Shown: one piece after another, positions 31,001-41,981 of the stretch
Position numbering within the stretch: the first letter of the stretch is position 1
How the letters are laid out: each line of letters opens with the position of its first letter
NCBI GenBank assembly: GCA_027943245.1
Contig: JANDJZ010000434.1
Location: 1-44,432 of the forward strand
Direction: 5' to 3'
Length of the DNA: 44,432 bases
From: Acanthamoeba sp. SK_2022b
Taxonomy: Eukaryota > Discosea > Longamoebia > Acanthamoebidae
The notes under the pieces: model-generated
Databases searched by the model: none
Told to the model about the DNA's origin: nothing
The model's input: the letters and a program-made list of their open reading frames with translations, nothing else
Translations under genes and position numbers: made by a program

Positions 31001-33506
31001 AGGGCACCGACAACCTCGACAACTCGATCGGGTTCTACATCATACAGACCAAGGGTACATGCCGCTCTTCACTCTCCGCCAGCCCCCCCCCCTCCCCGCA
31101 AACCCTTTCATGGGTTGCGTGTGATCGCAGTTGCTCATCGTGGTCCGCCATTTAGATATTGGCGTCGTCAACAACGCGAGGAAGGAGGACATCGTGCAGA
31201 AGTCCATCTTCCGCAAAGACGAAGAAGGTACAAAGACGCTGCTTTGCCCCCCCCCCCAAACCCCCTCTGCTGCTGGTCGCGTTCCTGTTCATGTTGTTCT
31301 CCCTCGACTCACCGACCCAACACCGCCAATCCAGTCACGATCGAGGCCACGATGGAGGCGGGGAACTACAATATTGTGCCATGCCTGTTCGATGCCAATC
31401 TGGAGGGCAACTTCTCTCTGGTTGTCTATGCCTCGTCCGACTTTGAGCTGGTGCGCTAGCTCTCCCCCTCTCCTCCATTCTGCTCGTGCCTGGCCTTCCC
31501 TGCGCGCTCACCGCTGCCTCTCCCACCTTTCCCACGTGCTCTCGGTATCGCGCGCCGCAGTCTTCCTTTGACACCAGCAGCACAGTCAAGATGTCGACGC
31601 CGGCCGTCGACTCCACCCTGGTGACCGGCGGAGGCTCGGAGATTCAGCACATGCGACACAAGCTGCTTCAGGTGGAGCCCTAGCCCTCCCAAGACAACAC
31701 AATCGCGCAAGGGGAAAGAGGAGTGCTCCCCTTCTCACCACACACACCACACGCGCAGGAAAAGGAGAAGGAAAAGGAGAAATTCCACTCGTCGGACGAG
31801 GTCATCGCGGCCATGCCAGCCGATCTCGAGAGCGCGACCACTCCCAACGGAACCGAGATTCAGGTTCGACGACGGCTTGCCCCAATCAAAGCCCGCCGAT
31901 CGCCCTTGCTCACGTTTCTCTCTCTCCCCCCCTCTCTTGCGCGCGCAGCCCTCTCCGCGATCACAGGAGGGCGAGAACAACAAGGCCAGCGTAAAGGAAA
32001 AGAAGGAAAAGAAAGATAAAAAGAAGTTGAAGAAGACGAAGGAGAAGGGGAAGGGCCTCAAGTCCAGCAAAGCGGGCTCGCCCACGGTCCCGGTGACGCA
32101 GGCTCTCTCGTCTTCATCAAACACGGTACGTGCCACCCACACGCTTCGCCTCTCCTTCGCTCTTTGCTCTTTACTCTTCGTTCTTCACTTTTCGTTCTTC
32201 ACCCCCTGCTCACACTTGCGATCGCACAGGACGTGATACTTCCGGGCGGCGACGAGCGGCAACATTTCCCATGGGAAGTCGATTTCGATGAGATTGAAAT
32301 TCTTGAAAAAATCGGTCAGGGAGGCTTCGGCGTGGTGTACAAGGTATCGTGTCGCACGCACGCACGCACGCACGCACCCGTGTGCTCGCTCGCTCCACGC
32401 GCCTTGCGCCTCGAATGTCGAGCCAGCCGCTGACTCGACGCTGCTGCGCAGGGGCTGTGGCGTGGCACGACTGTGGCCGTGAAAAAGCTGATCCAGGAAG
32501 AGATGGACGACAGCTCCTACCAGGAATTCCTCAAGGAGATTGAAACGATGAGGTACCACCACCACCACCACCACCACCCACTCTTTCTCTCGCCGCGTGT
32601 TAAAACTTGTTCGACTGACCTCTCTCTGTTCATTTGCTCCAGCAAACTGCGGCACCCACAGATCGTCCTGTTCCTCGGCGCGTGCTTGACGCCGCCCCAC
32701 ATCTGCATCCTGACCGAGTTTTTGGAGCGCGGTAACCTGGCCGAGGTGCTGCGGGACCGCAAGCTGCCCTGGCGCACCAAGGTGTCCATGGCCTGCTACG
32801 CCGCCCAGGGCATGAACTACCTCCACCAGTCCAAGCCCAAGGTGGTCCACCGGGACCTCAAGTCTCTCAATCTACTCGTCGACGAAAACTATCACGTCAA
32901 GGTTGCCCACTCTCTCCTCCTCCTTTTCTCTCAATCGCATACACGCACACGCACACGCGGGCAAGCAACATGTAAGCTGACTCGAATGAAATCGTGCGCG
33001 TGTTCGGATGCGCGTAGGTGGCCGATTTTGGTCTGTCCAAGGTGTCGGTGACGGGCAACACGCTGAACTCGAAGGTGGGTTCGCTCAACTGGTGCGCGCC
33101 AGAGATCCTGCTCCAGTCGATGCCCTACACGGACAAGGCCGACGTGTACTCCTTCGGCATGGTGCTGTGGGAGCTGCTCACCCACGAAGCTCCGTTCGCC
33201 GGCATGCACCCCCTCCAAATCGTGCGGGCAATCGATCAGGTACAGCACCCCCCCCCCCTTCACATACAACACGACGCAACACGCACGCGCGCACACGCAT
33301 GATTGCTGAACGTGGGGGGGGGGTGCTGTTGTGGAATGCAGGGCAAGCTGCCCGACATCCCATCCAACTGTCCGTCGGCGGACTACGCTAAGCTGATCGA
33401 GGACTGCTGGGAGAAGGACCCCGACTGCAGGCCCGGCTTCGACCACATCCTCGCGCGACTGGAGAAGATCAAGAAGGAGGCCATCGAGGCCGACAAGTCT
33501 GGTTGA
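28062..33506 (+). CDS. Four calpain domain III (C2-like) repeats fused to a TKL protein kinase
   Basis: Exons: 28062-28082, 28164-28332, 28420-28494, 28571-28653, 28853-28942, 29436-29601, 29776-29853, 29972-30126, 30227-30395, 30560-30798, 30877-31054, 31156-31227, 31335-31450, 31561-31671, 31759-31863, 31949-32125, 32230-32343, 32452-32552, 32643-32901, 33018-33239, 33342-33506; 954 residues, all phases agree. Residues 8-146, 147-279, 280-415 and 416-537 each open with G-x-W-x-(G)K/E-S/T-AGGC-x-N and NPQF, continue to GFYV-K, then (I/V)(I/V)PC-F-P and a closing strand: the calpain large-subunit domain III pattern, a C2-like fold that binds lipid or calcium in calpains. A charged linker (538-668, Lys-rich) follows. 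The kinase has GQGGFG (698-703), VAVKK Lys717, HRDLKSLN (809-816), DFG (829-831), CAPEIL: catalytically complete, TKL type. No protease domain is present. Confidence 0.92.
29646..29736 (+). repeat. (GTTGT)n pentanucleotide repeat in an intron
   Basis: About 18 perfect five-base units within the intron 29602-29775 of the calpain-III kinase gene, preceded by a C-run at the donor side. Confidence 0.95.
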
Positions 33507-34031
33507 GCTCGTCGTGAGAGAGAGAGAGAGAGAGAGAGGAGGGCTCTCCCCTCTTCCGGCTCTCTCCCTGCCCCTCGTCTCCATCTATCCCCACGATCCA
33601 CCTCCCCCCTCCTTCCCCGCTTTCTCGCCCCTCGCTCGGCTGCTGCGCGTCACGCCTTTGCTGTCTGGTCGCCAATGCAAGCTTATTCTCCTCCTTCTGC
33701 TACTACTTCGTCCTCCCACATTGCCTTCTTCTTCCACGCATGTATCAAATACGTACGGATGTTCTACCACACCTCCCATCAAACCAACAAATAAACAAAT
33801 AATTACAATAATAACACTTCTTTCTGCTTTTTGCAAACCGACACATGTCCCAACCTCCTTGCATCTTTTTCATCATCACCACCATCATCATCAGGTGAGC
33901 ACCATCACGGAAGGTTTTTCCCCTTTGGGTAAATAGCGGCCCTTTGGACTGCGGTATTTGGGCCAAAGGGAAGCTGGCACACACCGAAGCGTTAGTTAGC
34001 ACCGAACTCGCCGACAAGTCGAGCACCTCTT
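33507..34031 (+). other. 3' UTR and glutathione peroxidase upstream region
   Basis: Begins with a (GA)n tract at 33516-33538, ten bases after the kinase stop, then pyrimidine-rich 3' UTR with an AATAAA-like AT-rich stretch near 33789-33812. The last 130 bases are the upstream region of GPX. No gene is seen. Confidence 0.55.
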
Positions 34032-35095
34032 ATGCGCCGAGCAGCCAGCAAGCGTAAACAGCTTCACCACCACCAACTTCATCGAACAGCGCCAACGGCC
34101 ACTCGGTCATCTTCGCAGCTTTTCTTATCGCACACCAGAGCTGCACACTCTTATTCGCGTCTTGCCACCAGCACAGCAACACCAGCACGAGCATCTTCTT
34201 CACCACTCTACAGATTCAACGCACCGGCACTCAAAACAACAGCACTACAATCTAGATCATTCAGCACCGAAATGTCTAGCGCCAAATCTCTCCATGAACT
34301 CACCGCTGAGGACAACCAGGGCCACACCTTCGACTTCTCTCAGCTTAAGGGCAAGGTGAGGACCCAGCAATTGATGCATTTTTCGTTTGTAGAGAATGAT
34401 GCTTCAATCAATTTACACCATCTGCTGATCACTTGCGATTCCACAGGTGGTGCTCATCGTGAACGTTGCCTCCAAGTGTGGCTTCACGCCCCAGTACAAG
34501 GAGCTGCAGGCCCTCTACGAAAAGTACAAGGATCAAGGTGCCGTTCTCATCTTAGATACAAAATCAGTGCATCTCCAGCCGACTCATCTTACGACAGGTC
34601 TCGAGATTGTGGGCTTCCCGTGCAATCAGTTCGGCAGCCAGGAGCCCGGCTCTGACTCTGAGATCCAGGAGTTCTGCCAGGTCCGTCAACTTGCTCCCTC
34701 CCGTTGGTCTCGTTTTGCCTGTCGTGTGCTGTACGCCTGTGGCTCGCGGCTCATGCTCACTCGTGCGCGCTTGTGCCCCCTCCATCACAGCGAAACTACG
34801 GCGTCAGCTTCCCGATCATGAAGAAGACGCACGTCAATGGCGACGACACCCACCCCGTGTACGTCTTTCTGAAGAACAGCAAGTCGGGCCTCCTCGGGCT
34901 CACCCGCATCAAATGGAACTTTGAGGTGTGCACCTCTCCGCCTTATCGATCCGTGGCGAACAACCACTTAACCACGCGCGCGCACGCACACAGAAATTCC
35001 TGGTCGACAAGGAGGGCGTCGTGGAGGAGAGGTACTCGTCGCTCACCAAGCCCGAGTCGCTCGAGTCGACCATCGAGAAGCTGCTCCACAAGTGA
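34032..35095 (+). CDS. Glutathione peroxidase (Cys-type, phospholipid hydroperoxide/thioredoxin-dependent family)
   Basis: Exons 34032-34355, 34447-34537, 34598-34680, 34791-34925, 34994-35095; 244 residues. Reduces hydrogen and lipid peroxides. Conserved parts: peroxidatic Cys119 in [12 protein letters not shown] (Cys codon TGT, so not a selenoprotein), [20 protein letters not shown] with Cys147 at the site often used as second cysteine, [15 protein letters not shown], and [14 protein letters not shown] holding the Trp/Asn of the catalytic tetrad. The core needs only about 160 residues; the first 80 are rich in Arg, Ser, Ala, His and Thr with almost no acid, like a mitochondrial transit peptide. 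A second in-frame ATG at 34272 ([10 protein letters not shown]) would give the plain cytosolic enzyme, so two forms are possible. Confidence 0.94.
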
Positions 35096-35603
35096 GCACG
35101 TATTGGAGAGACCGCATCCTCACTGTTGTCCACAGGGGAAGCCCACCAACATAAACAATCAAACAATGTGATTGGCTTAAGAATCCACGATTGGTTGCAA
35201 TGTAATCGATTGTGAAGGTGTTGGCTCAAGTAACCAGTGATCCACTCGATGTTACCACCAAATGGCCGAACGCACAGATTTTAACCACGATAGCGCCGAG
35301 TGTTTGCGGGCAAGCACGAGGCTCAGCTGGCACCAACCGGGATTTTGGGCGTGGTTGTGTCCGCCAATAGAGATTTGTGTTAACGCTGGCTACGCCAATG
35401 GGGACGTCAATGTATCTCCCCTATGTTCGATAGATCGGCCCCGCTGTCGCTCTTACCACTTCGCCGATGGGTGGACCGTGAACTACCACCAGAGTATCCA
35501 AGCGGTGGAACCTCCTTATAAACGTACAGAAGTCGGGTCCACAGTTCACACTTGTACCTTTACCACCAACCAAGCAACCTGTACCTTTACCAGCCTCACT
35601 ATC
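35096..35603 (+). promoter_or_regulatory. Intergenic region upstream of the secreted protein gene
   Basis: 508 bases: GPX 3' UTR, then the promoter of the next gene. Apart from the TATA box listed separately no feature is evident. Confidence 0.5.
35516..35522 (+). promoter_or_regulatory. TATA box (TTATAAA)
   Basis: TTATAAA 82 bases before the ATG at 35604, in an otherwise GC-balanced stretch and the clearest core promoter element in the window. The following pyrimidine/ACC-rich leader fits a short 5' UTR. Confidence 0.6.
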
Positions 35604-36134
35604 ATGAAGACCTTCATCTTCGCCGTTGTGGCGCTTCTTTTCATCGCCAACGCCGCCCAGGCCACTCTGTTCTTCTGCGAGGACAGCGCGTACGACCCCG
35701 TCCAGCCTGCCTTCGCCAACAAGGCCGCCTTCAACGCTGAGCGCGCCAAGTTCCTGGAGTTCAAGGACTACTTCGTGCAGATCACCAAGAACGTCGATCT
35801 CGGAAACACCACCGTGGAGGCCAGCGTGCTGAACCAGCTCAACGCCAAGCTTACCCAGAAGGGCTGGGACAACACCGTCTACAGCTTCACTATCACCCGC
35901 TCCAACGGCGATATCACCATCGACACCATCCTCGGCGTCAACCCCGACATCGACAACCACGGTGGCCGCTACTCGCTCGGCAAGCCCATGTGGTGCCGTG
36001 ACTTTGAGACCGTCGTGTTCGACTACACCTACGTCACCCGTACCGGTCTCCAGTACCGTTTCTGGGCCCAGGCTGTCCAGACCTCCGTCCAGAAGCAGTT
36101 CTTCTCCTTCAGGTGGAACATCCCCGTCCAGTAA
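35604..36134 (+). CDS. Secreted 176-residue protein, unknown
   Basis: A single exon. The start MKTFIFAVVALLFIANAAQA is an ideal signal peptide. The mature 156 residues contain two cysteines (LFFCED and MWCRDF), which could form one disulfide, and one N-x-T site (GNTTVEAS). Alternating polar/hydrophobic segments (TVYSFTITRSNGDITIDTIL, ETVVFDYTYVTRTGLQYRFW) predict a beta-rich fold. Codon choice is strongly biased to C-ending codons and the gene has a TATA box, both pointing to high expression. No family is recognised. An intronless, short, abundant secreted protein is consistent with an extracellular or cyst-related role, which is inference. Confidence 0.87.
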   Translation: MKTFIFAVVALLFIANAAQATLFFCEDSAYDPVQPAFANKAAFNAERAKFLEFKDYFVQITKNVDLGNTTVEASVLNQLNAKLTQKGWDNTVYSFTITRSNGDITIDTILGVNPDIDNHGGRYSLGKPMWCRDFETVVFDYTYVTRTGLQYRFWAQAVQTSVQKQFFSFRWNIPVQ

Positions 36135-36503
36135 GCCGGCATGTCGGCGTGCCGTCCGCAACTTAATGTAACTGTTGCACACTTGCTCGGCCCATTAAAA
36201 ACGTTCGACCGATTGGTTATTCTTGTGCTTTTGTTTTTTCTTTCTCCGAGTGGTCCGGTGTCCACGGAGAGCATTCAGTGCTCAGTGTCCGGAGCTCACC
36301 AAGCTTGTTGCGCACAGGAAGGGAGCGACGTCAGGAAAATGGTTGTATTTCATTAATGACTACAAGTGCGAGAACAAGACAAGAAAGGGTTAGTTGAGGG
36401 TGGTGGCTGGCGTTCCTCACTTGAGAGGAACAACTGTAGTGTGGCAGCCAGAATAAGAAAAAATGTGCGATCTGCGAGCGCTGATGAGCTTGAATGCGGT
36501 CGA
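36135..36503. other. Convergent 3' intergenic region
   Basis: 369 bases between the stop codons of convergent genes (plus-strand secreted protein, minus-strand HAT protein). No further gene is supported. Confidence 0.6.
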
Positions 36504-39500
36504 TCAGGGCTTGATAGGATCACCACCAAAGATGATCTTCCACTTCTCGCTCAAGTTGGCGCAGTGCGAGAGCGGGGTGAGGCAGGTGAGCTCCCTATGA
36601 AGAGCTGACGCACCGGCAGCGGCCGGAGCCTTAGGGCCGTCCCTGTGCTGGTGGGCACGCTGGTGCTTCTGTGAAACACCAAATGGAACGCATCAGTAAA
36701 CGCGCCCCATTCGTTCTTGAGAGGCAATGGACGAACCATGTGGACCGGCCAGACCTGGTCGTTGGCGTTGAGGAAGGCGTAGCCGCCGGCGGCGCACGAC
36801 GAGGACGGGCGCTTGCCGAACGGGACGCTGCCGCTCGCGCTGCGGTGGTGCCCCGCGGGGCCGGCCTCGTGGACCGCCCCGTCGTGGCCGAGGAGCATCT
36901 CGCGGGCGTGGGCGAGGACCCGCTTGGGCCCGTCGAGCGCGTCGTGCTTGCACTGGAGCCAGATGAAGCCGTAGTTGGGATCGGCGTTGATGCACATCTG
37001 CTCGAGCTCGTGGACCTCGGCGGCCGCGGCGTCGGGGCCCTTCTCGATGAGCTCGAGCCTGAGGTATTCCACGAACGAGTCGCCGTACTGCGGGGTGAAC
37101 TGGATGGCAAACTGCAGGAAGCGACGGGCGTCGGCACGGTTGCCGCGACGCATGGCGATGCGGGCGCCCTCGCACCAGACCTCGCCTGACTTGGGCACCT
37201 CCTGGAGGGCCTCCTTGAACACGCGCAGCTGCGCGGCCTCGTCCTTGCGCAGCCAGTGCAGATGGATGAGCACGGCCCACAGCCGTCCGGTCCCTGTGTG
37301 GATCTTGAGGGCCTCCTCGGCCTGCTTGATGGCCTGCGCGATGTTGTTGGCCCTGATCTCGAGCAGCACGCTCTCCAGGAACACACGCCACTCGTGCTTG
37401 GTCTCCTTGCGCGCCTTGCGGAGAATGAGCCGAGCTGCCTCGGTGTGGCCGGCGTATTCCTCCAGGCGAGAACACTCGAGCAGCACCGCGGCCCTCATCT
37501 TGCGCGGGGCGGCGCCCAGCGCGCGCTGCAGGAGCTTGCGGGCGGCCTTGGTGTTGCCCACGCTCAGCTCCGTTCTAGCTCCTGTTTGGGTTTTCCGTGA
37601 GCGAACCTCGTCCCGCGGTTCCACTTGTCGTGGAGGGGGACCAATCACGTACCGCCGAGCCAGACCTTCCAGATGAGGTTCTGAGGACACGAGTAGGCGC
37701 TGCGCACGTATTCGCGCCTGCAGCGCTGCAGGTTGCCGGCCCTCTCCTCGATCTGTGCATGCTCAAAGTGGATCTTCCACACCAACTCCTGTCATCCACA
37801 CGCATACGTCAGCGTCTAGGTAGACAGGGCGGGCTAGAGAGCTCAGCGGTGATGACCTTGGGCACGCAGGAGAGGGCGCGCTTGACGGTGTTGCGGAGGG
37901 CGGTGAGGTCGCCCGATAGCTGCTCGTAGGCAAGGCGCTCCTGCACGCGCAGCGCCGAGAACCAGAGCGGGCCGTAGCGGGGGTTCTCCTCGAGCCCCTT
38001 CTCGACGAGGACGGACGCGCGGCGATGGTGCTCGTGACGCTCCTCCAGGCGGAAGGCCTCGTTGAAGATGGGACCGTACCAGGGAACATGCCTGATCAAG
38101 TACTGCGTGGGAGGGTTGCGTGTAGCGTGACGTCAGCATTCCAAAACTGATCGTTGCATTCCACGATGCCACGTCAGCAAGTAGGGTGGCTCAGGTACCT
38201 TGAACACCTCGCGAGCGATGTGGAGGTTGCCGGCGCGAGCTTCGAGGAGGCCGCCCTCGAGGACGGTCTTCCAGGTGCGCTCGACTGACTCGGCCTTGAG
38301 GCGCGACATCAGAGAACGGGCGCCGGGCAGGTTGCCGATGCGCTCCTCGTGCTTGAGCGCCTTCACCAACAGGCTCTCGCTGTAGGGGCAGTGCGTGAGG
38401 CCCTCCAACAGAATGTCCTGTTCATGTCCCACAACAACAACGATGATGATAACGGAGTATGATCAACGACTGCTCCACATACGCCGCGTTTGTGCACAAT
38501 AGGTAACACGTAAGGACATGGAGCGTACTCGGCACTTGGTGAGGCGACCGCACTCCTCTTCGAGCTTGGCGTATTCGAGCCAGCCCTGGCTGGCCGTGGG
38601 CTGGAGCTGCACGACCTTGGCGTACCACTTGCGGGCTTGCGACGCGGCGTTCTCCCGCTTGAGGAAGTCGGCCAGCTCCAGGCACACGCGCCAGTGGAGC
38701 GACGCAGGCAGCGCCGACATCTGCTCCACAGCGTAGTCCCGGGCACCCTCGACTCCCGACTCCTGGACCAGGAGAGAGTTACAAAACACCGTCAACGTGT
38801 GTCGTGTGGGCACACTATTGGGAGTGAGTACCTTCTCCTTGCGCTTGAACTGGCGGAGGAAGTTCTTGAAGGCGGCCTTGGCCTGCGGGCTCTCGTGCGG
38901 GCCGCAGTAGCCATCGCTGTCCGATCCGCTCTGGTCGTACTCCCCGTCGCTGTACGACTCCCTGCGCTCGAAGAATTCCGCACGGGGCGGGGGCTGTGCG
39001 GAGGGCTGCTGGGCCTGGGCCTGGGCCTGGGGCTGCGAGTACTGCTGGGGCTGACGGGGCTGGTACTGCTGGGGCTGCTGCGCCGAGTGGGCGCCATAGT
39101 GCATCGAGTGTTGTTGGTGGGCCTGCTGAGGCAGCGAGTACTGCTGGTGGCCGTGCTGGTGGTCGGGCGTGGGCAGCAGAGGCGACTCTGCACGGTACAG
39201 CGGTACTTGCTGCTGCTGCTGCTGCTGGGCCTGCTGATGATACAGCTGCTGCTGCCTCATCGCTGCTTGGTGCTGTTGCTGTTGCTGCTGATGGAAGTAG
39301 TGCTGATGGTGATGGAAGGGCGGCGGGGCCTGAGGAAGTGGCAGAACCGCCGTCGCAGGGGCGCCAAAGCCATACGGGTAGGACGGGTTGGCCGCGGCCA
39401 TGGACGACTGGAAGAGCGACGACGAGGCTGGAGGCGGCGAGGGCGTGCGGCGATCGCGCAGGGGTTGCGGACCGGTCGAATGGCCGCCGCTGGCGAGCTG

Positions 39501-39971
39501 GTTGAGAGCCGAAGTGTACTTGGCCGGGGGCACGGGGGCAAAGGGCAGCGAGCCGGCTGTTTGGAGCTGGGAGGTCTGCTGCATGAACTCGTTGAGGAAG
39601 GAGAACGAGAAATAGGAGAAGCTGGAGAAGGGCGGCGGTTGGATCGTGCTGTTCTTCTTAAGAAGCGACGAAGGCGGCGCCGAGAACAGCGAGAAATCGT
39701 TCTCATCTGCTGTCGAAGATGCCGAGCACGAGACGCCGAGTCCCATCTCTGTCGAAGCAGAAGATGAGGTTGACGAATAGGATTTGGCAGTGGTCGGGTC
39801 GGCGGTCATGGGATCGTGCGCGCCGCCGAAGAAGGAGGAGAAGGCGGGACGATTGCTCCCCACCACCTTGCTCGTTCCATTGAGGTTGCCCACCAGCGGG
39901 ATATTCTCGGCGTCGGCTGTCAGATCGAATCCGTGCCACGCATGCTGGGGCACCGCGAGATGCGTCGCCAT
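36504..39971 (-). CDS. HAT-repeat RNA-processing protein with Gln/Pro-rich N-terminus
   Basis: Exons complement(36504-36668, 36737-37581, 37653-37788, 37857-38102, 38199-38417, 38529-38762, 38832-39971); 994 residues. The first 380 residues are low complexity (Ser, Gln runs, His, Pro) and disordered. From about residue 385 to 890 there are some dozen half-a-TPR (HAT) helical pairs with the usual W/Y and E-x-G pattern (WRVCLELADFLKREN, GWLEYAKLEEECG, NEAFRLEERHEH, LWFSALRVQERLAY, VLLECSRLEEYAGHTEAARL, LWAVLIHLHWLRKD). HAT arrays are scaffolds in RNA-processing complexes (PRP6, CstF-77, Utp6, HCF107). The last exon, found by splicing 36669-36736, gives LSHCANLSEKWKIIFGGDP, a conserved-looking end; reading through the intron gives a low-complexity tail instead. 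The exact complex is not determinable. Confidence 0.88.
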
Positions 39972-40299
39972 CTCTCCTTCACCAGATAAGATCAGAGCAG
40001 CGAGTTACGCTGAGCTCTGAGGGACGCCGTGTGGGGTGAAGTGAATGAACGTGCAAAGGGGGTCGAGTGCTGGACCACACCCTGCGTTGCGCGCCACCGC
40101 CAACGCTCTCCTCCGCTTTATGGCGCCAACCGCGCAACTGTCACGATCCAACGGTCAATTTTTTGTCGACTGTGTCGCTCCCCTCCAAGGGGCCCCTGGG
40201 AGCAAGAACAGGGGCAAGAACAACTTCAAGAAGAAAAGAAGGTGGTTGTATTGACAACGAGAAGACAAAGAAAGGTATGAGAGAGAGAGAGAAGAGGGT
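39972..40299 (-). promoter_or_regulatory. Upstream region of HAT gene and 3' UTR of RPT2
   Basis: 328 bases between two same-strand genes. Short frames crossing it have no protein-like composition. A GA-rich stretch lies at 40280-40292. Confidence 0.5.
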
Positions 40300-40675
40300 T
40301 TACAAGTAGAGGCCTTCGGGGACACCCTCGTTCTTGCGGTAGAGGACCTTCTCCTTGGCCTTCTTGAAGTCGTCGTGGGTCACCTTCATGCGGCGCTCGC
40401 GGAGCGCGAGGAGACCGGCCTCCGTGCAGATGGCCTTGATGTCGGCGCCCGAGAGGTCGTCCTTGGCGTGGATAAACTCCTCGAGGTTGACGTCCTCGGC
40501 CAGGGTCATCTTGCTGGTGTGGATCCTGAAGATCATGCGCTTGGTCTTGATGTCGGGCAGCGGGAACTCGATCTTACGATCGATACGCCCGGGACGGATG
40601 AGGGCCGGGTCGAGCGTCTGAATCCTGTTCGTGGCCATGATCACCTACCCCAACACAACATCATGGTGTGAGTGG

Positions 40676-40710
<35 letters not shown>

Positions 40711-41981
40711 TTAAAGCTATGTGCGCTGATACCTTGACGTCGCCGCGGGAGTCGAAGCCGTCGAGCTGGTTGAGGAGCTCCAGCATAGTACGCTGGATCT
40801 CTCGCTCGCCGCCAGAGGTGGCGTCGTATCTCTTGGTGCCGATGGCGTCGATCTCGTCGATGAAGACGATGGAGGGCGAGTGCTCCTCGGCCACCCTGAA
40901 CAGCTCGCGCACCAGCTTGGGACCGTCGCCGAGGTACTTCTGGATGAGCTCGGAGCCCACCACGCGAAGGAAGGTGGCCGAGGTGGAGTTGGCCACAGCC
41001 TTGGCAAGCAACGTCTTGCCCGTGCCGGGCTCGCCGTAGAGGATGACACCCTTGGGCGGGTTGATGCCGATCTCCTCGTAGAGCTCGGGGTGAGTGAGCG
41101 GCAGCTCGACGGCCTCCTTGATCTCCTGGATCTGCGACTCCAGACCACCGATGTCGGCGTAGCTCTCAAGAGGGGCCTTGTCGACCTTCATCACGCTCAC
41201 AAGTGGGTCCACTTCGTCCGACAAGATACCGACGACGGACAGAGCCTGCAAACAAGAAGAACAGAAATCAGTACACTTGAGATGGCCAGCATGATCGAAT
41301 TGAGACTTGCAATTGAAAATGACAGAACAAGATCGAACGGCAGTGATAAAAGAAGAGAACTCGAGCGTGCAGCACTGAATCTAAGCAGATCTAGATCTGC
41401 AGAAGTGCAGAGGGCGCATGATCTACGAACCTTGTTGTGAAGAAGCACAGAGCAACCAGGCTCGAGCAGATCCTTGTCAACGAAGGACATGATGGTAACG
41501 TAGTACTCGGGGCCGACTGACGATCCAACGATGGCGTGGTTCTCGTCGATCCTCTCTTCGAGCGTACCCACACCCATGGGCGAACCACGCAATTCATCGA
41601 CCTTGGTGCGCTCCTCTTGCGCCTTCTCCTCCTGTGGCTTCAACACCTCCTGGTTCTGTACAAATTCTTCCTCCATCAAAAGCCAATCCTTGATGCGCTC
41701 GAGCTTCAGCAGGCGCAGGCGACATTTCGTGTGTGGCGTGACTGCAAAAAGATGGCATTGCGTGTTAATTGGTGTGATGACAGTGTCACGAGGGAGCGAC
41801 GAGTCAGCGTACCAACAGGGATTCTGGTAGCGAGGTCGCCTGCTCCCTTGCGGGCCTTCTTCTTGCTGCCGGCAGGGGGCGTGTAGGGCTCGAAGGGCTT
41901 CTTTTCCTTCTTCTCTTCGGGCTTCTTGTCGTCCTTCCTCTGGCCTCCGGGGGCACCACCCTGCGATTGCTGCTGACCCAT
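40300..41981 (-). CDS. PSMC1: 26S proteasome regulatory ATPase Rpt2 (subunit 4, PSMC1)
   Basis: Exons complement(40300-40644, 40733-41245, 41431-41741, 41813-41981); 445 residues (human 440). One of the six AAA+ ATPases of the 19S base that unfold substrates and open the 20S gate. The start MGQQQSQGG is the conserved N-myristoylation signal of Rpt2. A basic disordered stretch, coiled coil and OB fold follow. The AAA domain has Walker A GEPGTGKT (231-238), Walker [10 protein letters not shown] (about 285-293), sensor MATNR and arginine-finger region [18 protein letters not shown]. The C-terminus EGLYL carries the HbYX motif for docking into the alpha ring. The intron 40645-40732 holds a (TG)n run. 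Strong match throughout. Confidence 0.98.
40677..40708 (-). repeat. (TG)n microsatellite in RPT2 intron
   Basis: 32 bases of TG on the plus strand (CA on the sense strand), inside an 88-base intron. Confidence 0.93.

Noticed and set aside
36551..36736. Unspliced C-terminal extension of the HAT protein
   Set aside because: Reading through 36669-36736 gives a low-complexity end. Splicing at GT 36736 and AG 36669 gives a conserved-looking Trp-containing end, so the intron model is preferred.
38637..39767. 376-codon plus-strand frame
   Set aside because: Antisense of the Gln/Pro-rich N-terminus of the HAT protein; composition is explained by CAG repeats read as CTG.
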